DNA of 64,000 bases from Acidobacteriota bacterium. GTDB taxonomy: Bacteria; Acidobacteriota; Blastocatellia; Pyrinomonadales; Pyrinomonadaceae. The stretch is taken from assembly GCA_019242475.1 (NCBI GenBank), contig JAFAVK010000055.1, forward strand, positions 124,001 through 188,000, read 5' to 3'. This document shows positions 18,048-25,102 of the stretch, piece by piece. A program made the position numbers and the translations under genes. Positions within the stretch are counted from its first letter, which is position 1. Every line of letters begins with the position of its first letter. Below the pieces are notes generated by a model. It made no database searches. It was not told the DNA's origin and saw only the letters and a program-made list of their open reading frames with translations.

Positions 18048-20990
18048 ATGTTGGAGTGCGGGTTCGAGAGGTATCTGGTGCGGCTGCGGCTGACGCGGCC
18101 GGCGCGGTTCCACTTCAACCACGGCGGGGCGCTGATGGGGCTCCTCTGCCGCGCGCTGGAGACGCACGAGCTGCACGCGGGCGCGGCCCCCTTCGCGTGC
18201 GAGTCCGGCCACGTCCGCTTCGAGCCGGGCGACGCTTACCACTTCGGGCTGACGTTGGCCGGGGGGGCGCGGGAAGGGTTCGACGCAGGGCGCTTCGCCG
18301 CGTCGCTCTCGCGGATCGGCTCGCGGCCGCTCGACCGCGGCGCGCCCGCGCCGCGGCTCGCGGGCAACTTCGAGGTGATCGCGGCCGAGCAGCTTCCACA
18401 GCCGAATCTTAAGGAAGAGACCGCGCGACTGAAGGGCGCCGACTCGCTGACCCTGCGCCTCCTCTCACCGTTCCGGCTGGCGCGCCCGCACGAGCTGAAG
18501 GCCAAGGGCGCCGGATTCCTCAACGGCGATTGCTTCCCACCACTCCACTTTATGCAGAGGCTGGCCTACCGCCTCTTCCTGCTTGCGCACGAACGTTACC
18601 CGGAGCCGCGGGAACGCGCAGAGTTAGAACAACTACTCGCGCGCGCGGCCGCGCCTGCGGTCGAGTTGCGCGGTCTCTTGTGGCTCGACATCCCGCTCGA
18701 AGGAGCGCCGGGTAAGCACGAGCGACAGCCGAAGGGCTACACGCTCGGCGGCGTGGTCGGCAGGGTGACGCTCCGCGGCGTGCCCGAGAGTTGGCTCGCC
18801 CCACTCATTCTCGGGCAGTATGTCTTCGCGGGCGAGAAGACGCACTACGGCCTCGGGCGTTACGTCATCGAAGAGTGCGTCCCATCCTGCGCGGACGCCT
18901 TTCCACCTGCGCGCACGCTTCTCGAAAGACTGTCTGACCCTGCCCTCCTGCAATCGTCTCTCACTCACGTCATCAGGCACTCCGTCGCCCCGGGCGTGGA
19001 CGGCCAGGCGCCTTCGGACGTTTCCGGGGTGGAGGATTTGCTCGTGTCGCAGGTGAGCGCGGAGATCGAAGCGGGGTCGTACCGGCCCGCGCCTTTGCTC
19101 GGCTTCGTGGCGCGTAAGGACGACGCGCGCCTGCGGCCGCTCGCCGTCCCGACGGTGCGCGACCGGATGGCACAACGCGCCGCGTGCGAGTTGTTGACGC
19201 CTTCCGTCGAGACGCTTCTTGAGGATTGCTCTTTCGCTTACCGCAAAGGCTTCTCACGCGCGGGCGCGGCACGCGCCATCGAGCGCGCGTACGACGAAGG
19301 CTATCGCTACGTCCTCGACGCCGACATCGAATCTTTCTTCGACGCCGTAGAGTGGGAGCGACTATTCGCCAAGCTGGAAGCGTTGTATCCATTCGAGCCG
19401 CTCATGGGGTTGATAAAGGAGTGGGTGAAGGCCCCCGTGGTCTTCGAGCGCAGAGTCATCCGGCGTAACCGGGGGCTGCCGCAGGGTATCCCCCTCGCCC
19501 CTCTGCTCGCCAACCTCTACCTCGACGAACTCGACGAGGAGCTGTTAGGGCGTGACTACCGGCTGGTTCGATACGGCGACGACTTCGTGGTCTTGTGCAG
19601 GAACATTGAGGCGGCGCAGCGAGCGCGCGAGGACGCACGCCGAAAGCTGCGCGAGATGGGCCTGACGCTCAGCGAAGCGAAGACCTCCGTTCGCTCCTTC
19701 GATGAAGGCTTCACGTACCTGGGCTACCTCTTTTGCCGCTCGCTGGTGATGGAGAGCGGGCAAGCGCAGGAAGCGGATGCCCTCCCGGACGTTGCCCCCG
19801 ACGCCGTCCCTGCCACATCGTGGCTCGCACAAGTACCTTTCGAGCGTGTGCGAGCCATCGTGCAAGGGCGGGTGCAGAGACAGACGACGGGGGCCACAGC
19901 CCCCGCCTCACGCGTCCAGGTCGTGCCGCTTGTCCCGAAGGTCGGAGGCAAGATCGCCATCCAGCCCGCCGCGCGCCCGCTGTACGTTACTAGCTTTGAC
20001 ACGACCGTACGCCGGGAGGGAGACACGCTGATCGTCGGCGCGCCGGAGCAGGAGCCGCTGACGATTCCCCTGAGAGAGCTGTCGCACGTCGTCTGTTACG
20101 GGCGAGTGCGAGTCACGCTCCCGGTGTTGCTCGCGCTGAGTGAGTGCGGCACGCCCGTCTATTTCTGCCGCCGCTCGGGGGAGTTGCGCGGCGCCTTCGG
20201 AGCGGCGGCCGCGGACTGGCGCGTGTGGATGGAGCAGGCGCGGATGGTCGCCGACGAGGCTTCGCGCGTGCGATTCGCGCGCGAGGTGGTTGCGGCGAAG
20301 CTGCATAATTACGCCGCGCTCGCCGTCCGCTTTAAGCTGTCGAGGGCGTCGGAGGTTGCGGAAGAACTGCGCGAGTTGGAGCGCGGGTGTGAGAACAAGA
20401 CCACCGTCGAGGCTTTGGGCGGGCTCGAAGGGCGCGGGGCCGCCGTCTACTTCGCGTCGGTGCGTGAGACGTTGCCGGAAGAGTGGGGATTCGCAGGCAG
20501 ACGCACACAGCCCCCGCCCGACCCTTTCAACGCGCTGCTCTCGTTCGGGTACACGCTTCTCTACCAACACCTCTCGACGGCGCTCGTCATCACGGGGCTG
20601 AACCCGCGCATCGGACTCTTTCACATGGAGCGTGGGAACTACAACGCGCTCGCGTGCGACATGCAGGAGGAGTTCCGACACGTCGTGGACGCACAGGCTT
20701 GGGCGATGGTCAACCGGCGCGAGATAAAGCCGGCGGACTTTTACGCCTCCGAAGACGGACGTTACCCGTGCCTCCTGAAGCAGGAGCCGCGAAAGAAGTT
20801 TATCGCCGCATTTGAAAAGCGCCTGTCGAGCGAGTTCACGCCACCGGGCGGGACTGCCGTCACTTACCGCGCGTTCATGGAGCGGCAGGCGCAACACTTA
20901 AGAGAGTTCGTCGAGGGGCGTGCCATGCGCTACTGTCCGCTACGCACACGCGGCGAGCGCGGTGCGCAGGAAGGGGCGACAGAAACGTGA
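18048..20990 (+). CDS. cas1: Cas6-reverse transcriptase-Cas1 fusion protein
   Basis: About 980 residues in three parts. Residues 1-290 are Cas6-like (RAMP fold) and end with the glycine-rich loop GQYVFAGEKTHYGLGRYVIE. Residues about 300-570 are a reverse transcriptase: VLDADIESFFD with D424 and D426, RGLPQGIPLAPLLANLYLDE, and the catalytic YGDD at 509-512. Residues about 640-960 are Cas1, with E794 (LEGRGAAVYF), H859 (NPRIGLFH), D871 and E874 (CDMQEEFRHVVD), all intact. The Cas6 part should cut repeats of both arrays; RT-Cas1 with Cas2 should integrate spacers and may take them from RNA, as shown for the Marinomonas RT-Cas1. No separate cas6 is present. The ATG at 18048 is preferred to a TTG at 18000. 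It overlaps cas2 by four bases. Confidence 0.95.
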   Translation: MLECGFERYLVRLRLTRPARFHFNHGGALMGLLCRALETHELHAGAAPFACESGHVRFEPGDAYHFGLTLAGGAREGFDAGRFAASLSRIGSRPLDRGAPAPRLAGNFEVIAAEQLPQPNLKEETARLKGADSLTLRLLSPFRLARPHELKAKGAGFLNGDCFPPLHFMQRLAYRLFLLAHERYPEPRERAELEQLLARAAAPAVELRGLLWLDIPLEGAPGKHERQPKGYTLGGVVGRVTLRGVPESWLAPLILGQYVFAGEKTHYGLGRYVIEECVPSCADAFPPARTLLERLSDPALLQSSLTHVIRHSVAPGVDGQAPSDVSGVEDLLVSQVSAEIEAGSYRPAPLLGFVARKDDARLRPLAVPTVRDRMAQRAACELLTPSVETLLEDCSFAYRKGFSRAGAARAIERAYDEGYRYVLDADIESFFDAVEWERLFAKLEALYPFEPLMGLIKEWVKAPVVFERRVIRRNRGLPQGIPLAPLLANLYLDELDEELLGRDYRLVRYGDDFVVLCRNIEAAQRAREDARRKLREMGLTLSEAKTSVRSFDEGFTYLGYLFCRSLVMESGQAQEADALPDVAPDAVPATSWLAQVPFERVRAIVQGRVQRQTTGATAPASRVQVVPLVPKVGGKIAIQPAARPLYVTSFDTTVRREGDTLIVGAPEQEPLTIPLRELSHVVCYGRVRVTLPVLLALSECGTPVYFCRRSGELRGAFGAAAADWRVWMEQARMVADEASRVRFAREVVAAKLHNYAALAVRFKLSRASEVAEELRELERGCENKTTVEALGGLEGRGAAVYFASVRETLPEEWGFAGRRTQPPPDPFNALLSFGYTLLYQHLSTALVITGLNPRIGLFHMERGNYNALACDMQEEFRHVVDAQAWAMVNRREIKPADFYASEDGRYPCLLKQEPRKKFIAAFEKRLSSEFTPPGGTAVTYRAFMERQAQHLREFVEGRAMRYCPLRTRGERGAQEGATET

Positions 20991-21268
20991 CGTACGTGGT
21001 CGTCTATGACATCGCGGCCGACGCTGTCCGCACGCGCGTCGCAGGCTTACTGGCGGGCTATGGTCGGCGCGTTCAGGAGTCTGTCTTCGAGTGTGAGGCG
21101 GGCGACGAGAAGGAGCTTGAGGAGCTGGCGGAGCGACTGAAGGGAGCGCTGGCGGACGCCGAGAATGGTCAGATACGGCTCTACAGGGTGTGTGACAGGT
21201 GCCTTCAAGCCTCAATCGGCGTCGGGCGGGTCGAGCCGCGCGATACTTCGTCATGCTTCATCGTCTAA
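20987..21268 (+). CDS. cas2: CRISPR adaptation protein Cas2
   Basis: 93 residues starting at a GTG that overlaps the previous stop (GTGA). MTYVVVYDIAADAVRTRVAGLL with the catalytic-site-like aspartate of strand 1, then GRRVQESVFEC and QIRLYRVCDRC, are the standard Cas2 ferredoxin-like pattern. An AAGGGG ribosome binding site lies about ten bases upstream. Cas2 bridges two Cas1 dimers in the integration complex; here the Cas1 partner carries RT and Cas6 domains. Length is normal. It is followed by the leader of array 2. Confidence 0.95.
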   Translation: MTYVVVYDIAADAVRTRVAGLLAGYGRRVQESVFECEAGDEKELEELAERLKGALADAENGQIRLYRVCDRCLQASIGVGRVEPRDTSSCFIV

Positions 21269-21543
21269 GCCGGCTTTAACGTCATGAGCGCCGCGCCGCA
21301 CGGATGATTTCAGGGTATCGAGAAATTCGGCCTCCAAAACCGCAACGTCTTGTGCGGTGGAAGTTACGGACTGCGAGTTAAAAAAATCATCCGTGCAACG
21401 GTCGTAATTGTTCGGCGGGGCGGGATTGAAGCCGCACGGAAGGGGGAATTTACGACCTGAAGGACGATATTTGGCTAACTCGACAATCATCCGTGCTAGA
21501 CTGCCCGCAAGCTCAGCGCCAACAGCGCATTACGCAAGGCGCT
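21269..21543 (+). promoter_or_regulatory. Leader of CRISPR array 2
   Basis: A 275-base gap between cas2 and the first repeat of array 2. GCACGGATGATTT (21298-21310) and AAATCATCCGTGC (21384-21396) are perfect inverted copies; a third copy, AATCATCCGTGC, is at 21485-21496. The second copy follows GTTAAAAAAA, as in leader 1. The third copy ends 47 bases before the first repeat, exactly as in leader 1, and the second and third copies are 100 bases apart in both. An extra half-site GCACGGA is at 21434-21440. The bases before the repeat again contain AGGCGC. Sequence between the sites is otherwise diverged, so the sites are likely functional. Confidence 0.8.
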
Positions 21544-23570
21544 GTAGAGGTAACGAAAGGCCGCTAAGGAATTGAAACCCACAGGACGAGGTAGTTGTCG
21601 GCGTCACCGTCGGGGTAGAGGTAACGAAAGGCCGCTAAGGAATTGAAACCGGGCATGTAGCGTCCTTGGCCGGGCTTTACGCCCCGTAGAGGTAACGAAA
21701 GGCCGCTAAGGAATTGAAACTCTTGTTGGTTGCCGTGGTCTGGTGCTTCCCCTTGCGGAGGGCGTAGAGGTAACGAAAGGCCGCTAAGGAATTGAAACTC
21801 TAGTTCCGCACGCGTGACATTAGGAAGTCGCGGACAAGTAGAGGTAACGAAAGGCCGCTAAGGAATTGAAACTCTGCCAATGCTGTCACATCTGCCTGAA
21901 GGACGCGCTGGCGGTAGAGGTAACGAAAGGCCGCTAAGGAATTGAAACCGGGTCGAAGCAGGCCACCGCGCCGTAGCGATGGGCGAGTAGAGGTAACGAA
22001 AGGCCGCTAAGGAATTGAAACTTCCAGAATGCGATTTCCTCATGTTCTCCGCATTGGACGGTAGAGGTAACGAAAGGCCGCTAAGGAATTGAAACACTAA
22101 AGCCGGACGTGGGGCTGAAGTGGGATGTGTTGAGTAGAGGTAGCGAAAGGCCGCTAAGGAATTGAAACTCTTGCCATGAACCTTTTCCCTAAAGAGACAG
22201 CCCTGAAGGTAGAGGTAACGAAAGGCCGCTAAGGAATTGAAACTCTTCTTCGGTGTACTGCCACCGGCTCAGTCCTTCCCAGGTAGAGGTAACGAAAGGC
22301 CGCTAAGGAATTGAAACCTACCGGGATCATGTCGGACTGCCTGGCGTTGTCGTGTTTGAGTAGAGGTAACGAAAGGCCGCTAAGGAATTGAAACTCTGCG
22401 CTGCTGGGCCGTAAAGGCCGGGTCGAAGGTAGAGGTAACGAAAGGCCGCTAAGGAATTGAAACTCTCGTTGTGGATGGCGTCCACGATGGACTTATCGCC
22501 GGAGAGTAGAGGTAAAGAAAGGCCGCTAAGGAATTGAAACTTTGGCGGCCGCCGCGTTCGAGTTGCGCGCGGCGGTCGGGTAGAGGTAACGAAAGGCCGA
22601 TAAGGAATTGAAACTTTCTCCGGTGAATCGTGACCACCCTGACTACTATGTAGGTGTAGAGGTAACGAAAGGCCGCTAAGGAATTGAAACGTGGCGAAGG
22701 GCAGGTCGAGCAGGTAGGTGTACTCGGCGTGTAGAGGTAACGAAAGGCCGCTAAGGAATTGAAACTCTCACGGGCGTGACGAACGCGGGGCCGTGGTTCT
22801 TCTTGGTAGAGGTAATGAAAGGCCGATAAGGAATTGAAACTTCTTGTTGGCGTTGCGGTTCACCGGGCAGTTGACGTAGAGGTAATGAAAGGCCGATAAG
22901 GAATTGAAACAGGATGTCCTGTCCGATGTTGAAGACGAAGCGGTGGTAGGTGGTAGTAGAGGTAATAAAAGGCCGATAAGGAATTGAAACTCTGTCCTTG
23001 TCTTCCGCGCTCAACTGGAAGTCGGTCTGCATCGGTAGAGGTAATGAAAGGCCGATAAGGAATTGAAACGGCTCACACGTCTCCTTCCAGTTCTCGCGGC
23101 CGATGGGTAGAGGTAATGAAAGGCCGCTAAGGAATTGAAACTTCTTGTACCAGCACGCCTTCGTGCAGTCGCTGTAGTGTAGAGGTAACGAAAGGCCGCT
23201 AAGGAATTGAAACTCTGTTAGGGCGCGAGGGTTGAAGAGATTTCAGTGCTTGGTAGAGGTAATGAAAGGCCGCTAAGGAATTGAAACTTGTACTTCTCGC
23301 GAATCTCGTAGCGCTCATTCTCAGAGTAGAGGTAACGAAAGACCGCTAAGGAATTGAAACTCTTGTCGAGCGTCCTCGCGCCGTTGGTGGTGGCGAAGGT
23401 GGGTAGAGGTAACGAAAGGCCGATAAGGAGTTGAAACTCAGAAGAAACTCCCCTGCTCGACGGGCTCGCCCGTGCGGGTAGAGGTAATGAAAGGCCACTA
23501 AGGAATTGAAATTCTCACTCGGCCACGGTGTCGCTGTACGCGGCGAGCGCTTATAGATGTAACGAAAGGC
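21544..23570 (+). CRISPR. CRISPR array 2: 27 repeats of 35 bases plus a truncated remnant, spacers 34-45 bases
   Basis: The repeat starts GTAGAGGTAACGAAAGG and ends CCGCTAAGGAATTGAAAC. It differs from array 1 mainly in the first seven bases and shares the last 28 apart from a few positions. Full repeats begin at 21544, 21615, 21686, 21764 and so on to 23478; the last one ends GAAAT and is followed by a broken copy at about 23551-23570. Repeats 18-21 (22806-23069) carry the array-1 style TAATGAAAGG...GATAAGG (repeat 20 reads TAATAAAAGG). 19 of 27 spacers begin TC or TT. Orientation is +, with the leader on the cas2 side. One Cas6 domain presumably serves both arrays. Confidence 0.97.
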
Positions 23571-23677
23571 GAATGAGGGTGAGGGCAGACTTCGCCGGCT
23601 TAGTCACGGTGGGTGTCTTGTAGTCCGTAGGGAGATAAAGGCCGTGAAGTAGTGTTGACTAGCCTCCTCACTCATTT
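23571..23677. other. Gap after array 2
   Basis: Short stretch between the array remnant and a coding remnant on the minus strand. It contains a weak repeat-like GATAAAGGCCGTGAAGTAGT at 23634-23653, possibly a decayed CRISPR repeat. Nothing else is seen. Confidence 0.3.
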
Positions 23678-23845
23678 CTAATCCTTAGCCACGTTAACCT
23701 GCTGGCCGCCGTTGTCGGCGATGTTAACCTGCTGCGGGTTGTTGATCGTCACCGGCGCGGTATACCGCCGTAGGTCTCTCATCGCCAGCAGCATCTTCTG
23801 GAACTCCCGCCCGTGGGCTTTTTCGCCATGCTGATGATTTGGGGG
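23678..23845 (-). pseudogene. Probable coding remnant next to the HTH gene
   Basis: Read on the minus strand, one frame stays open from 23845 to a TAG at 23678 and ends with GREFQKMLLAMRDLRRYTA, then VTINNPQQVNIADNGG and QQVNVAKD. The repeated QQVN(I/V)A motif looks like a real protein C-terminus, of a type I associate loosely with small phage or mobile-element proteins, but I cannot name a family. There is no start codon upstream in frame (a TAA lies at 23846-23848), so the 5' part has been lost or frameshifted. It lies downstream of, and codirectional with, the HTH gene at 23930-24244. Confidence 0.35.
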
Positions 23846-23929
23846 TTATAAAGTCCTGCTTTTCGGCCATACCAGCGACCAAACCTCTTTGCTGATTTTT
23901 TACCTTGCCAAGTCGAAATGAAGAAAGTT

Positions 23930-24244
23930 TTAAGTCGCCGTGTGAATGGTTTTCCTCATCGCCTTCTTTAACGCCTTGGCTATGATGCGTTGAAGCAGCA
24001 ACTTATTTCTCTCGGGGCCTGCATAAATCTTCCGCATGTCTCGGCTGATAGTAGCCTCGCTAACGCCTAGCTCTCGGGCTATGCGTGCCTGCGTTCCCTG
24101 CACCCAACCCCAGCGAATGACCAATTCTGCCACGCGCGCGCGACGCCCTTCTGCTTCACGTCTGCGTCGTGCGTGGTAGCGCCTACGCCCGCCGGCTCTT
24201 CTGTACGCCTCTCCGGCGCTCTGAGGTACACGAATCTTGCTCAT
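23930..24244 (-). CDS. Small basic helix-turn-helix DNA-binding protein
   Basis: 104 residues, very basic (ARRRREAEGRRARVAE). The centre has GTQARIARELGVSEATISRD, a classic helix-turn-helix of the LacI/ArgR/terminase-small-subunit sort. The C-terminus is a Lys/Arg helix. No sensor domain is present. It stands alone on the minus strand between array 2 and the chromosomal block, with a partly decayed open frame behind it, and could be mobile-element debris or an autoregulated small repressor. A perfect 14-base inverted repeat flanks its upstream region (24270-24283 and 24373-24386). Function is not assigned beyond DNA binding. Confidence 0.6.
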   Translation of the reverse strand: MSKIRVPQSAGEAYRRAGGRRRYHARRRREAEGRRARVAELVIRWGWVQGTQARIARELGVSEATISRDMRKIYAGPERNKLLLQRIIAKALKKAMRKTIHTAT

Positions 24245-24269
24245 TTATACACCCGCTGAATTTCTTGAA

Positions 24270-24386
24270 CTTGCACGTTTATAAATCTTGCCGGCCGCCG
24301 GGCTGATCGAGTACTTCCGAAGTGGCCTAACAAGGCGATAAAGGGCGGCAAATCTGTCGTCATGGGAAAACCTATAAACGTGCAAG
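24270..24386. repeat. Perfect 14-base inverted repeat pair upstream of the HTH gene
   Basis: CTTGCACGTTTATA at 24270-24283 and TATAAACGTGCAAG at 24373-24386 are exact reverse complements, 89 bases apart. They lie just upstream of the minus-strand HTH gene start at 24244. They could be paired operator sites or the ends of a small non-autonomous element. No flanking direct repeat was recognised. Confidence 0.6.
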
Positions 24387-24632
24387 GAAGTGTCTTGGAA
24401 ACTTACAAAAAAGCTCTCGCCGTCATATTTTTGTCAGGGTGAGAGGGGGGATGTTGCCCCCAGCATTGAACGCCTTGGAACGTGTGAGTTGGAGTAGGTG
24501 GAGTCCGCGTAATTAAAGGAGAAGACGCGGACTCTAGCCGCGCCGGCTCAGATGAGATATTCCCGGATGATTTCTAAGTTGGAACTGTCTTGTCGAGGCC
24601 GGCCAGTTCACCGTCTGAGTCAGTAGGCAGAA

Positions 24633-24800
24633 GGCAGATGGCAGTAGGCAGTTAAGACAAACGAATAGCCCGGGAACATTCGGAGGCGGCGAGTGACGAA
24701 TCTCGCCGCCTCCGACTCTTTTGGACGGACGTATGTTCTTAAGGACGCGCGCATCAGGAAAGACCTCTTGCCTTTCAACTGCCTACTGCCATCTGCCTAC
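24633..24800. repeat. Heptamer-type inverted repeat (GTAGGCA family), copy 1
   Basis: The left arm (about 24623-24653) is built of seven-base units like GTAGGCA and GGCAGAT; its last 21 bases (24633-24653) are exactly complementary to part of the right arm at 24777-24800. The same 21 bases occur in the element at 42426-42543. The long interval between the arms contains the hairpin at 24681-24714. Confidence 0.8.
24681..24714. terminator. GC-rich hairpin, terminator-like
   Basis: CGGAGGCGGCGAG (24681-24693) pairs with CTCGCCGCCTCCG (24702-24714) over an eight-base loop, followed by ACTCTTTTGG. It is nested in the heptamer inverted repeat. No gene ends close by on either strand, so its role is unclear; it may end a transcript reading out of the CRISPR side. 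Confidence 0.45.
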
Positions 24801-25102
24801 CCTCCTCCGCCCATTCAATAAATGTTATTGAATAAGAAAGTGGCATCCATAAAAGCCAAGTTCGGGCGGGCGCGCCCGAACCGTTAGTTTCTTAACCTCA
24901 CGACCGTTCACAACTTACGCGGCGAGGCGGCGAGGCGGCATGACCGTTGCCCAGACGGTCGCGCGGCCGCGCTCTCCCCAGACGAGTCGGCGCCGGGAAG
25001 CTTGGGCCTGACCTCGCGGCGCCGGCGTGCCCAGGATGATTGACGACACGGCGGCTCACGGCCGCGCCCGCCGGGGTCGAACACAACGCGTAAGGAGTCG
25101 AT

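Larger units (their letters stand above)
24387..25102. promoter_or_regulatory. Intergenic region upstream of the TonB-type receptor
   Basis: No gene is supported here. It holds GAGTCCGCG and CGCGGACTC as an inverted pair around 24500-24535, the heptamer-type inverted repeat and an inner GC-rich hairpin described separately, and a 19-base operator-like palindrome TTCAATAAATGTTATTGAA at 24814-24832. The region near 24800-24850 is AT-rich and may contain the receptor's promoter. A ribosome binding site AAGGAG precedes the ATG at 25103. Confidence 0.45.

Noticed and set aside
15223..18242. Long minus-strand open frames with repeated VSIPYRPFITST or FQFLIGLSLLQ
   Set aside because: They are translations of the CRISPR repeats of array 1 (and similar ones at 21858-23032 for array 2); the 35-base repeat has no stop in these frames. 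No start, ribosome binding site or family supports them.
18900..19800. Reverse transcriptase as part of a group II intron or retron
   Set aside because: It is fused in frame to Cas6 and Cas1 domains, no intron RNA domains V/VI or maturase/endonuclease domain was seen, and no msr-msd-like RNA precedes it.
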